From contig NC_058059.1 of NCBI RefSeq assembly GCF_020085105.1, positions 19,777,042-19,841,041 of the forward strand: DNA of 64,000 nucleotides. The letters run 5' to 3'. Positions 50,258 to 62,414 of this stretch are shown here, piece after piece. Made by a program: the position numbers and the translations under genes. The notes under the pieces were generated by a model. The model was not told where the DNA came from. It searched no databases and was given only the letters and a program-made list of their open reading frames with translations. The first letter of the stretch is position 1, and the number at the start of each line of letters is the position of its first letter. This DNA comes from Siniperca chuatsi. Its lineage: Eukaryota > Chordata > Actinopteri > Centrarchiformes > Sinipercidae.

Positions 50258-52617
50258 GATGTAAAATTCACTAAGCCAGTAAACCGTTGTAACTCTTTGC
50301 AGGTCTAACATGCTCCGTCATGAAAATGATAAGCTGTAAATCTGTTCTGTTTAGCACTTACTGCTTGAAACAATTCAACTTCAACTGTTTAGTTTTACAT
50401 ATAAAGTGTTGTTTTGTTATGTTAATTGCTTGACCTCTGTTTTCCGTGATTATTGTTCCAAGCAGAACAGTAAATAAACGGTTTAACAGTCCTGCTGAAT
50501 GACCTTTGGAAAGGGCCACACCAGTGTTTTGCATATTGTAGTCCATTCACTATAAATGACTTGTAGTGAATATTTAATAATGTTGTTCCCTCCATCCAGG
50601 TTTCTTAACACTGTCACAACTTGCAGAGACTTGAAAATTCAATGATTCATCAAAGTGAACATCACGTCCGCTGTTATTTATGTCGCCCGCAGTATTGTTG
50701 CATGGTAACGCAGATCAGACTGTTATAACCATGTTACCATACAACAAAAATGTAACTTGGACATGTTTCCAGTCTCAGCAATTTTTTATTCAGTATGAAC
50801 ATGAAAACAACAAACTGGGGCCTGGAAAATCATGTCCAGTAAATGAACCACAGCACAGCCCCTTGAGTTATATACATTTTGTTTTGTTTTTTCAACAATG
50901 TTTAACTATTTGGTTGCTGTTAATATAAAATAACTCTGTTTTAAAAGTTGTTTTAGCAAAATGTTAGTATTTATCTTCATCAAGTGCACCACCCATGCAG
51001 CCATTTTTTTCTCAGTGAGAATAACTGGCAACTTGTATGTGTAAAAGTCAACTTTCCTTGTTGAGGCTTTGTTTCCAAGAATATGCTCCTTATAAGAAAA
51101 TATTTGTACTTTTTTCCACAGGCATGGTAGTTTAACTTTATACCATACTCCGTATTTATCACAAGAAGTCATGTTTTTAAGCCTCTTACTTGTGATAAGC
51201 TAACCTGGGGTGAGGCTCATACAGTATGTTAGGTTTATTTTTTATTAATAAAAGTAAAAGCAGAAAGGGGGCCCTTGTGTTTAGATAACAGAGCAGGTGT
51301 AAAATACCCTTAATATTGTGCTCTTTAGCAAACAGCATGCACCACGGTGACAGAAGGCCCTCTTGCCTGAAACATTTACTCCACTTTCAGCTGGCCTGCC
51401 AACTGCTCTGCAGAAAGTGGCACACACCCAAAGCTGACCAGTTCTAACAGCTGGAGCCTCCACCAGCTTACGCTCCATCGGATCTCAGTGCTTAACTTCT
51501 TTCAACATGGCCTTGAAGCACTGGAGATGTGTAGTAAGGGTCGTTTGTATGAGAGGACTGTGGTACTAAAGGACTATTGGCAGAGAGAAGATAAGAATGC
51601 ACACGCTGGTTATCTGTGGCTCAACACTGTTTGCAGTTCAGTAATCAAACAGGAGATGGCCATCATGCACTGTCCTTAGCTTTATTAAGATTATTTTTCA
51701 TGGTTTCACTTGTATTTAAGAAAATGCTGCAGTTGTAATGGGTTAAACAGCCTATATGCAGTTCTTTTTTATTATTATTATTTATAAATGCACATTAGTC
51801 TATCACCTCATAACAGAAATGCAGCTTAAAGCAATTTTTATTGAGAGAAAATTTTAAAGAAATATAAGTCCCCAAGCATACTAATGGCTCTTTTTATGAA
51901 ACAATGTAAAAAGGATACATAAGTGCTCCAACATGGGCACTGGGGGGAAAAAAGGTGAAGCTCCACCTGCATGCACACTGGGGGTCAGCCACATGCAACA
52001 TGCCACTCTGCACACACGCACACACACACCCACACACACACACACCCACCCCAACAACCTTGGGGCATGATTGATCAATGCCACAACTTCAATGACAACT
52101 AGTCATTTCTGCCACTTCTGGCCATCGCTCACAACGCATGAAGCCAATGTTAAAAAGGCCACACACATGCAACTCTCCAGACACACATCGCATAAGACCG
52201 TGTTTGCTTTGATTAATGGATCTCTGGCTTTCATTTTCTTTTCACCACCTTGTAGAAGAACATTCAGGAAAACATAGAGACTCAATGAATGTGGCCTCAC
52301 GATGTCAATTTGAATCAAGGTATGTAGGATGGACTGCACATGTATGCACTTTTGTTCAGTAAACGATTTATGCTAATGTGACATATATCAAGAATCTTAA
52401 TTGCAAATTAGCTGGTACTGTTCTCGATAAAGTGATAAAGTTTTTTTATATGCTCAATTTGTCACAGAATACATAGTTCTTATTAATCTATTTTAAAACC
52501 ATTACTTATCCAAGAAGAGAAATTGCAGCACTGCACATTCACTTACAGTATACATACAGTATGGGAGCTGCCCAGGACCATTCCTTATACTCAGCAGTAT
52601 CACTGGATCAGTTAGGG
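50258..52617. other. Intergenic sequence
   Basis: No gene recognised. A CA-rich low-complexity tract lies at 52010-52050. An AT-rich stretch at 51700-51870 shows no repeat I can name. Confidence 0.55.
52010..52050. repeat. Imperfect (CA)n tract
   Basis: CA units interrupted by CCC. Confidence 0.85.
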
Positions 52618-52899
52618 CAGTGGTTCTCAAACTTTTTCTGTCACGTCCCCCTTCAGAAGCCGAAAAAAGTTCATGCCGCCCCACCCCAGGAAAAGTGGAA
52701 TTCATTTTCATCAATCATTAACAATACCGGTGATTAAAATAAAAGATTCAGGTTCGCAAAATAACCTTGCTAACATCAGAGCACTTTGTTTATGTAACCA
52801 CATGAATCATATTCATGCCTTGTTTGTATTTGTACTCAACATCGGAGCCCCCCCCGCAGTGGCGCTACGCCCCCCAGTTTGCGAACCACTGAGCTAGGG
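52610..52899. mobile_element. hAT-type MITE with 8-bp target duplication
   Basis: The element at 52618-52891 begins CAGTGGTTCTCAAACTTT and ends CCAGTTTGCGAACCACTG, inverted ends typical of hAT elements. It is flanked by AGTTAGGG (52610-52617) and AGCTAGGG (52892-52899), an 8-base duplication with one change. 274 bases, non-coding. Confidence 0.9.
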
Positions 52900-55439
52900 C
52901 AACCTAGGCCACTGCTGCCTGTTACTTTACCATTTAGGTTACAGATGTCGCCCAGTTCCGCGTGTTCATATGCTGTGTGTTTTTCTTGAAAGTTATCTGT
53001 TGGTGTTCAGGAAAGTGCATGGTGGAATTACTGTATACTGACTTTAAAGAAAAAACCATAACAGGATGTTCCAGCAGCATCTTGTTGAAATGTTTTGACC
53101 TTCCGTTATCTGTCTAGACAGGATTTACAGAGTGCACATGCTCTCCTCTTTTAACAACACAGGTTTTCAAATTGTATACAGCTTCACATATTGTCACAAC
53201 GCTAATCAGTAAAATCATAATCTGGTCCAGTTGGCAATTGCAAAGTTCCTCTAAAACTGTCAAGGGTTAAGATCCTTTCTCTCCATCTCCAGATCTGAGG
53301 ATAGGAATAAGCAACAGCTTTCTCCAAAAGATTTATAAGCCATATTTTAGGCTGATGGGGCCGTTCAAAAGGTCTTTAAAGGTTAAGTGATCTCATGGCT
53401 CCATCGGCCAAACTCAAAGACCATTTGCACATCACTGAATGCATTGTGCAAAGGACATTATCAACAGCCATTCACCCAGCTCCCCCATTTTTATATGCTG
53501 CAAAATTACAGAGCTTTGTCAGAGTTAGATAAGGTTTTAGTTAACCATTAAGAGTCCAGAACTGGTATAATCTTAAAGAAATGGTGCATTAAAAAATATA
53601 GCTTCCACTCACAATTACAGCCAGTCTTGTAATTGTCTGCTTACTACACGCTTCTTGAGGGTTGGGACCAATGGAATTATAGGAACGCCACCCAGAACTG
53701 GTTTTAAGACAAGGAAAACTACAAGGAATAAAATGCCAAATGCCAAAAGACTGCATGTATATGCTCTGTAGATAAGGATTGTATATTTTTTGGGGCCTTA
53801 TCCTGATGTCCAACAGCACCTGTGGATACTGATCTGCGGGTGGTGCCATGATGACTTTTGGTCTGCTGGGAGGTGACATGATTAAAATTGGGGCCCAGAA
53901 GCGTGAGGTGAATTGGGGGACAAACAGCCAGCACAAAACCGCCTCGGGATTCCTGGCGGTCCTGTCCAACACAGTGAGTATATGTGTGAAACTGCAGGAG
54001 ATGGGAAGGAGTCCCACTAAGTCTGAACTAAATCAAAATGCTCAAACCCCTGATCTTGAATGATTCTAACTGAGGTTTGAAGTCCATCTGGAATGTTGCT
54101 TACAGGCTCTCTATTTGGGTCATGGTCCAGTCTTGTATGTCTTTCCATATCCCTGCAAACTCTGCAACCAATGGGTAAGGCTTTCCTGCCTGGGTGTGAG
54201 AGACCCTGAATTGTTTGACCCTGAATGAAACACTCTGTGTCAAAAAGGACATCAATTAGTTGTACGCTTGTGATTATTGAACTGCAGGCTTGTACATCTG
54301 GGTCAGAAATGATGGCCGGCAGCCATCATGGGAACAGTTGCTGCTGTTGTTGTAGAGTTATAGAGACAAAACCCCTACTCTGCAGTCAGAGGTGTTGTAA
54401 GGGCAACAGGTGCATCAGAGAGTGGGTGCGCCAGAGAAGCTGAGTTGATCTGCTTAATGTCAGTGAAAACCTAGTCCATGTCAGCTAAGCAATTGATTGT
54501 CCACCTGGAGGGCCTTCTCTTGAGGGGCTCATATTTTGGATAATTGCAGAGTGAAAAGATTTTAAACCTTTTGGTTCCACTACTGTAGTTCTGTTACATC
54601 ATTCCTTAAACATCTTGTGTGTTGTATCTCTACGCCCTCTTGACATCCAATGGAGTTGTGACATTTGGGTGAGAGGCCATTTTTTACTGGCCAGTCCCAA
54701 ACCGAGCAGTAAAGACATAAATAAGTAAAGAGTTGCAAGTTGCCATTTGAATCTTTCCTTAAGCCATAACGCCAGTACAATATATTGATGATTTCAGTGT
54801 GTCCACTTGTAGGCTATACGGTCTTTATGTATAAATCCAGCTTTGCAATCTTAAAAACACCCTCTTTCAGATACAAAAGAAGAGCAGAACACCAGACTTT
54901 GCCGTGCTGCTCTATTTTATACCTGGAGATAAATTAGCCAATTGTATTACGTCCCTGTGGAAATTTGAATTTGGGAAGGAACAATGATGACTGAGTTGAG
55001 AAAGTAATGAGACATGACAAAGAGGGTTTAACAAGAAACAGGTGGCATATTGATGTTAATGACAATGAAGTGATTCAATGAAGTGTGATTATTTTATTAA
55101 TAAGGACTTACATTGGGAAGTCTAAGAAAGAGGAGAGAGATTGGGAAAGGAACAAGGGAAGTGCAAAATTAAAGAAGTGAATAAAATAAAACCCAAAGTA
55201 TCCAAACAGCAGAAGACAATCAGAAAAAGGAATAACAAAAAGCTGTTATGAGTGATAGTGGCCAGGGATTGGATCAATATTCACAGACAACATGGACAAG
55301 TTATAGAGGGCATCAGGGATCAAGGTGCGTAGATGATTGCATCTAGCGAGAATGAGAGAACAAAGAGGGGTAAAAGAGATTTTTTTTCCATTAAAGTAAA
55401 TGAAGCCTTGACCTGTTAGCTTAAAGCTGAAATGTTAGC
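52900..55439. other. Intergenic sequence with an unassigned open stretch
   Basis: The minus strand is open from 54017 to 53589 (142 codons) but has no ATG at its start and no recognised domain. It may be a retroelement relic. Otherwise no feature recognised. Confidence 0.45.
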
Positions 55440-56035
55440 TTAAACTTGCATTAATACATTTTTCGGCCACTTGGGAGCATCAGAAACAAGCCGTGAACTC
55501 AACACTGAAATAACCTTTTAGGTTGATATGGCAAACTTGTTAGAAAACGGTTGCTTTACAAATCAAGCACAAATGAAGCAACATTAGCATTCATTTTAAG
55601 TTGTGTTTCTAGCCATCTGATGAATCTAAGTCCAATATTCACTTTCCTTTTAGCTCTGTTTTACCCGCCACCAACTCCTCTGGGAAATATATGGCTCTTT
55701 AGATGCTAAATGCCCCACAATGTTTAGCAGCTATAGTTGCTAACTCTGTCTGCCATTTGGTGCTGGGCAGTTAGTGTTTTTTTCCCCAGCTTTTTTGCTA
55801 AAAACAGCTGCCTCCTGTGTCTGAAAATGATGCTGATGAGAGCGGTGAGAGTCAACCAAGTAAAGTTGCTGGCAGTGAAACAAAAACAATTAGCTGAAAG
55901 ATGCTGAAATGCTCTGTAGAGCTGAAGGGAACTGCACAGTTGGTGATAATTCTGTGTCACTACATGAAAGGAGTTGCACAGTCGTAGTCATTTGATCCAT
56001 TGTTAACATACAAATATTGATGATAGCAGCTTTAA
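55440..56035. mobile_element. TTAA-flanked MITE, copy 2
   Basis: Left end TTAAACTTGCATTAAT at 55440, right end GATAGCAGCTTTAA at 56035. The interior shares AACATTAGCATTCATTTTAAG, CCAATATTCACTTTCCTTTT, ATATGGCTCTTTAG and AAAACAATTAGCTGAAAG with copy 1 at 12416-12937. Confidence 0.7.
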
Positions 56036-56062
56036 TGCAATTTATCTCACTTTACAGAGAGG

Positions 56063-56564
56063 TTAAAGGGACAGTTCACCCCAAAATAAAAAATACATAT
56101 TTTTCCTCTTACCTGTAGTGCTATTTATCTATCCAGATTGTTTTGGTGTAAGTTGCCGAGTTTTGGAGATATCGGCCGTAGAGATGTCTGCATTTTTTTA
56201 ATATAATGGTACTATGTGGCACTCGGCTTGTGGTGCTCAAAGCACCAAAAAAATACATTTGAAAAACTCAACAGCAATGTCTCTTTCCAGAAATCATGAC
56301 CCGGTTACTCAAGATAATCCACAGATTTGTTGTGAGCAGTTTCATGTAGGAACTATCGGTAGAAAGAAAATAGTTCCTACATGAAACTGCTCACAACAAG
56401 GTCTGTGCAATATAGTTCCATTATATTCAAAAAAGGCAGACATCTCTACGGCCAAAATTTCCAAAACTCGGCAACTCACACCAAAACAATTTAGATGGAT
56501 AAATAGCACTACAGGTAAGAGGAAAAATATGTAGTTTTGATTTTGGGGTGAGCTGTCCCTTTAA
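56063..56564. mobile_element. Self-complementary TTAA-flanked MITE (foldback)
   Basis: Begins TTAAAGGGACAGTTCACCCC and ends GGTGAGCTGTCCCTTTAA, with TTAA at both ends. The two halves are inverted copies: CTCTTACCTGTAGTGCTATT against its complement at 56503-56522, and AGAGATGTCTGCATTTTTTT against 56432-56452. The centre at 56330-56395 is a near-perfect hairpin around GTAGGAACTAT. No coding capacity. piggyBac or Kolobok type. Confidence 0.85.
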
Positions 56565-58300
56565 GGTTGTGTGAAGCCATGTTGTTGACTTAAATCAGTC
56601 TTTGTAAAACTTAGAAAATAGCCTACATCAGCCAGCAAACTGTCATAGGCCTTTTTCACAGAGGACATTTCCACTCCACTTCCATCGTTGTAGGAAAAGC
56701 ACAAGTGTTACTAATAACATTAACGATGGCTCCATTCTATTCAAGTTTCCCCAATAAACCATGATGGGGTGACACTGAGCCAGCATGCACAATACCAGAA
56801 CGCTGAAACTAAGCTGCTAAATGAAATTCAGCCATCATTCATTTTACTACTTACACCTGTGCTTTTCCTACTGTGACATGATAAAATGTCTTGTGTGAAA
56901 AAATTCCTATTGGTGAAAATACAAACAAGGTATGAAATATGCCACTTCATCACCAAAAAAACAGGTATGATGGAACAAGTCAAGACAAGCCAATTGCTTT
57001 TTTCAGTAGACGAGTATGGAGGGCATTTCCAACCGTGGTAAATGTAGTGGTTTGTGTGGTGTGTTTTTATGATACTCTGCCACACAGATTAATATATCAC
57101 AATTTAACTGAACCTGAATCTTACTTTAATCCCCCCCCCAAAAAACTAAACATAATATATTTACCTTATGAATAAATAGGTTTTCACATTGTTAGTTGAT
57201 TCAAATAAAATGTGTATTATTGTGAAGACCACAGGGCTCTCCCCTTGAGAATACATTGAACAATTATCTTATATAGTTTGTGATATATATGAGAACAACT
57301 GACCTAGAAAATATCGCTTTTACTGTTAGTACAGTTCACCTAAAAATCAAAACACCTATACCGCTCGGTCATTTCAAGCCTGTTCTTAATAATCGTCCTC
57401 TACCTGCCAGCGGCTGCTTTCACCGAGCCTATACTCTTTTTAACGAATCCGTCTGGCACTATTTCATTTCTGTCATATTATTGTAACTGCTAACATGATG
57501 TTGCTGTAAAAGACCATGTATGCTCGGCCCACCTACCCTTTAAATAAAGGTTAAATACATGTTTAGTCTAATTTTGTTAACAGTTTAGCTCACCTCTCTC
57601 AGTGGTAGCCATAAACATGGCAGTTGTCCTATTAATACACATCAAGTCCAAATATCAGAATTTTATGTTAATCATTCAGGCATGGCCCATGAGTAACTGT
57701 ATTCTGAGTGGTTTGTATCTGAGGGTGTGTGTGGGTGTGGTGGTGGGGTTCATAAATACATTAAAGGGGCACTCCAGCAATTTCGTATTGCACATAATGT
57801 TGGGACTTGCAAGAGATAATATTTAAAATAAAAGGTAAAAATCAAGGCATATTTCCCATAATGCAACTCGATAGTGTCTTTTAGTTATACACTCTTTCCT
57901 GCTAAATGTCTTTCAGACTCTGTGCCCCCAGTTTGTAATGCTGCCTTTCTGTTAAAAATGTGGCTGTGCAGAGCAATATGTAGCTTCATGTTTTTACTTA
58001 TTGTATCATGCTGTCTCTGCATTAAGCTCCCATTTATTTATGCAATATGTCCTAACCTCATATAACCACATGAAAACTGTCATTATGAACAGATCACACT
58101 GCAGTTACGGCAGAAAATTAATTCAATTGTGTTTTTTTTTTTTTTTTTGTGAATAGTCCCTTTAATCATCATCTTGTTTCAGTAGCCCGTGCAGTGCACG
58201 CTTCATCCGTCAGAGGGCGCATCCACAACCCCCAGTTCAAAAATATTCCCTGAAAGTCACATTCTTGGAGCATCGAGCCACTTTAACAAAGTGTGAACAC
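56565..58300. other. Intergenic sequence upstream of vav2
   Basis: AT-rich and without gene signals. Holds a possible third TTAA-flanked element (57761-58165) and a C run at 57131-57139. Confidence 0.5.
57761..58165. mobile_element. Possible TTAA-flanked MITE
   Basis: Left end TTAAAGGGGCACTCCAGCAA, right end GAATAGTCCCTTTAA. The inner word CATTTCCCATAATGCAACTCG type (57848-57868) is the complement of a motif at 2272-2292. The end match is short, so this is tentative. Confidence 0.4.
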
Positions 58301-59398
58301 ACTCTTTAACTCTTATCTTGTGCACGAGATAATCAGCACGTGCGAGCTCGTTCAACCTCCTGGGTCAACACCGAGCGAGAAGCCTGGACGCTTTCTCCCC
58401 AGGATTTGTGCAGCTCGGGCCGGGAGTAGGGACCGCTAAACATCTCCGTCCGAAAGGGAAACGAGGAGAGGGAGACGTGAGAGAGCCGACACGAACGGAA
58501 GGGAGTTAGAAATCACTGAAAAGCAAAGCTGTATACACGCGTAACGCTATTTTAGGCGTGCGTAAAGGCGCCAAACAAAGTAACGTTAACCGGTTAAATG
58601 TAAACACTGATATATATTTTTCCCCTGGACATGTTTCCGCTGCCGGAGAGCGTTGTTTAGACTGTGTTGTGGGAAGAGGGTGATCCTGGCGCTGTAGAAA
58701 GACTGCTCTGTGTGTTATCTCTTTTTCTTTATTGTTTGCTTTGGAAATTACGGAAAGTTCTTGTTTTTGACGCTTAACTTCTGAGGAAACGTAACATGCA
58801 AATGCGGTAGGTGACTCTAGGTGGTAGGCGGCTTTGTTTCATCAACTAAACAGACTTGAAACGCTGTTTTTTCCACATTGTATAGCAGGCTGTGCTGTTT
58901 GGTTCACTGAAATGTGAGACATTAGTGGAGTCGATACATGACAAACCGCTGCATCCAGCTGTTATATTAGTCACTATTGTAAGCCTTCATTCACGCCTTC
59001 TGGATTGGATATGCTAAGAAAAGTTTTTAAGAATGAAGAGAAGAAAATTCCCATAGCACGTCTCTGTTTTCTGGTTACATCGCCGCCGTCTGCTGAACTG
59101 GATCTGTTGAAACGGTGTTATTATTTTAGTCTTTTTCACGCCTTCATCATTTCCATGTGGTGGAGACAGCAGAGCTGACATGCGCCCGGGATGGGGATAT
59201 AGTGCGGTGACCTACTGCGATTAACATACAGTTGTGAAATTGCCTGATTATCGAGCCGATCGTGAATGATTAAGACATCCGGCGCAGGTAGGGAACCGAC
59301 CGTAGTGCCTGCTTGTGCGCCGTGAACCGCCGCTTTCAGCCCGCTGCGAACCAGTTCGAGGACTCGGTGACTTTGTGAGGAGAGGTTTCGGAGCCGAT
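58300..59398 (+). promoter_or_regulatory. vav2: Probable vav2 promoter and 5' leader
   Basis: CpG density rises from about 58330 (GTGCGAGCTCG, CGAGCGAGAAG, CGGGCCGGGAG) to the start codon, against an AT-rich background. This is typical of a vertebrate CpG-island promoter. The exact start site is not visible. A 19-codon upstream frame lies at 59266-59325. Confidence 0.5.
59266..59325 (+). other. Upstream ORF in vav2 leader (19 codons)
   Basis: ATG at 59266 opens [19 protein letters not shown] and stops at TGA 59323-59325, 73 bases before the vav2 ATG. It is only relevant if the transcript starts upstream of it. Confidence 0.4.
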
Positions 59399-59602
59399 AT
59401 GGAGGAGTGGAGACAATGCGGGCGGTGGTTGATAGACTGCAAGGTCCTGCCCCCGAACCACCGGGTCGTGTGGCCCTCGGCGGCCGTCTTCGACTTGGCA
59501 CAGGCCCTGCGAGACGGGGTGCTCTTGTGCCAGATGTTGCACAACCTCTCGCCGGGATCAGTGGACCTGAAGGAGATCAATTTCAGACCCCAGATGTCAC
59601 AG
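59399..59602 (+). CDS. vav2: Vav2 guanine nucleotide exchange factor, first coding exon (3'-partial gene)
   Basis: VAV2 activates Rho/Rac GTPases after tyrosine phosphorylation downstream of receptors. This exon encodes the first 68 residues, [40 protein letters not shown] through INFRPQMSQ. That is the N-terminal half of the calponin-homology domain, which helps hold the protein inactive. It differs from human VAV2 at only a few positions as I recall it. The start has G at -3 and +4. The donor is GTGAGT. The DH, PH, C1, SH3 and SH2 parts are encoded beyond 64000, so intron 1 is at least 4.4 kb. The exon is GC-rich. Confidence 0.95.
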
Positions 59603-61159
59603 GTGAGTCGGGCTCGGTGTAAACTTCAAACCAGCAGATGATGGGTTGATTTACACCTCCAGGCTATGTCTTGTGACTGTGCACACACTCCTGCATATGC
59701 ACTGCTCTGCTTCTCATTCACACACTGGGACTGGCAGGGCAGCCACCGGCCACTGACATGTTCTATGCATTGCCTTGGTTGTTTGGGAAGTTGGTCTACA
59801 GATTTGAACCAGAAACCTTCCTGTCACAACAAGCCCACTTCTTGGCCCCAGCCCAGTGCAAATCCACTAACAGTATACCTGTGATAATACAGCAGATGTT
59901 CATGGTGCATACAGTAGGTGCTAGGTAACAAGTGCAGGGTCCATTCAGGTTTGCATGAGAAGGAACAAGGTGCTGGTGGGGAGGGGGGGGGGGTCGTCTC
60001 CTACTGCCAGACTGCCAGACTGCCAGACCTCAAGTTGATCATGTCTCTAGAACTGTGTTTTCTTGGCTTGTTGTTTCATTTCCTACAAACAAGTGTAATA
60101 TTGTTGAACGTCTCAGTTCTCTGTGCACTTCAGCAACTTTTTGGAATATGAAATGTGTGGGTGAAATGAAGTTGTAGCTCTGCAATGACAACTACAACAT
60201 CATCACATTTGTTAGTATTATCCAGTCAGTGTAGGTCTGAGTGGAAGGGACCAAATGTAATAACCTGCTAAAAGAAGAGAAAGTAAAACATTTAACCAAT
60301 TCTAGGTTAAATCATTTGAAACGGTTTTCTTTTACTTTTGTTGACCTTGCTGGAGAAGCAGGCGGGTGTGGCAGTTAAATATAGAGTTGGACAAATAAAG
60401 AAAAATCCTTGAAAGTCATCATGTTTGTTGGTTCTCTTCTCTTCTTTGGTAATCTTTGTGATTTAGTAAACACCGCCTGTATGGCGGTAACAGTTTTAAA
60501 TCCAAAGCTGAGGATTATTTGCTTTTAAATGTTACCCACGTCGTATCGCAGAAGAGTAGGAGGGAAAAGACGAACTGAAGTTTACTGTAAGTCCTTTGCG
60601 GAGAAACTCAAAGAGGAATAACCGTCTTGGTGTATAGTTAGACTCGAACGAAACATAAGTCTACATGGTGGTACGATTAGAGGTTTGGATCGTCACACGC
60701 CTCAGTTTATTTAAACTTCTTCAGCTCATTCATGTTTCCAAAGCCAATGTGAAGTGTCGGGTGCCACAGGAAGTTTACATGACCACAGCAGTGGAGTAAA
60801 TGTGCTCTGTGGCAAACATTTCTATTGACTTTTATTCACCCTGAAGTCTGGTCTGAAGTACCACTGAGCCTCCATTACTGTATGGTGAGAAGTCTGAGGA
60901 TTGGCACTGTGAATAGATCATGGTTTTCTGCATGCAGGATGTGTTCGGTTAGTCTCATTGTCATGCCCACAGAGGCCGAAACAGCTATCATACAAGAGCG
61001 ATTGCCCTCTGACAGAACATTTGTCTGATGTTCTTGGCACACCTTCCGTGACCCGTTTCTGTCATAATATTGCGTCTGTCTGGCTGGCTGGCTTTCATTC
61101 TGGGTTGTTGGTAGCCTCTTTCTAGTAAATATTCCTTGCTTTTCCTTTATGTTTCAAGT

Positions 61160-61489
61160 AGTAATAAATCCAGTTGTCGGTCAACAGAAAAATTAATCGA
61201 CAACAATTTGGATTAATAGATTAACCCTGAACAAGCAGCAGAATACAGAGTGAGAGCGGGGGTTTGTTACATTATTTGGGATGGCATCCAGTTGAATACT
61301 GACACATACCCTGACAAATCATACATCAAAGCACAAAGCCTCAGGATTATATCTCCACAAAGCACAACAGTAAAATAAAAATCTGCTTATTATAGGCGAG
61401 AAAACTGGTAACTGGTATTTTCATAGACTAAATGCTTAAAAAATAATTGGCATATTAATCATTGAAAATAATGTTAGTTGCAGCTCTAG
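61160..61489. repeat. Decayed copy of the 37486-37842 MITE
   Basis: GTCGGTCAACAGAAAAATTA near the left and ATTGAAAATAATGTTAGTTG plus CAGCTCTAG at the right correspond to the ends of the wdr5 intron copy. The middle is poorly kept. A (TC)n tract follows immediately. Confidence 0.55.
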
Positions 61490-61512
61490 TCTCTCTCTCT
61501 CTCTCTCTCTCT
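61489..61512. repeat. (TC)n microsatellite
   Basis: About 12 TC units followed by T6. Confidence 0.9.
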
Positions 61513-62414
61513 TTTTTGCCTAGTAACCACCAGTAGCCTCGACTTATCAGCTCCAGAAGCTACTGACTTCCATGATTACAAGATGAGAGAGAGGTCTGGA
61601 TGGCATGCTTTGATCCGCCCACTAATCCCGTGCTCCCAGTTCCACCGTGTGAATCTGCAGTAAGGGTGGAAGGGGTGTCCTCAGTGACAAATTGGGTTAA
61701 ACAAAATCCTGGCAGCAGAACAGTAGTATGTGATTTATGATAAGGAAAAGGTCAGGGCGCATGTGCTGTAACACTCAGAACACTCAGAGCCAGTGGCTTA
61801 GCTAAATGAAGAGGAGGTGAAGCCGAGTGATTACATTATTTGCTCAGGACAGAAATTTCTCTTCAGCCCCAATGGCTCCACTTGCACGGAGATTAATAGT
61901 TTCAGAAATTGAGTTTTGTCTCCGAATATTCCTCGCTGTTAAACAATCATAGTATCCTCAAATACGTTTGACACAGGGTGTAGGTGTTAACAAAGGTTAT
62001 GATGCTGTTTGACTGGCATCAGAAGGGGGCTTTTGGTGAAAGAGAGTGAGTTTCAAGTGACTCAATAATTCTATTCAGTTGCTGCTATTAACAGGCTGTA
62101 ATCACAATAATGCTTTAAACTTTGGCATTGATCCCAGTTTGTGCTCCAGTGCATCATCATTGTGTTTTAGATTCTGTAGAGCTCAAAGGGAAGTAGTTGC
62201 TATGACTACTCATACTGTATGTATGTCACTGTAAGGCATTTTTGATGAAAGTGAACACTGTCACTGAAACTGTGATCGTAATGCCAACATGTTAAATGCA
62301 CCCACCAACCAATAGTTTTTCTACTATAAACTTTAGGATTGGAGATTTTAATGGTTTGCGGGTGGGCATTTGGGCAAGTATTTCGAGACTGTAAAGGGTC
62401 TGTTTGATTTGTCG

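Noticed and set aside
53589..54017. Protein-coding gene call for the 142-codon minus-strand frame
   Set aside because: The frame has no ATG at its start, no recognised motif and no splice or promoter signals, so it is kept only as an observation.
59315..59398. In-frame 28-codon N-terminal extension of vav2
   Set aside because: The extension would start at GTG, not ATG. The ATG at 59399 matches the known VAV2 N-terminus and has a good context.
59136..59580. Minus-strand frames of 110-121 codons over the vav2 start
   Set aside because: They are shadows of the GC-rich vav2 exon and leader and have no family resemblance.
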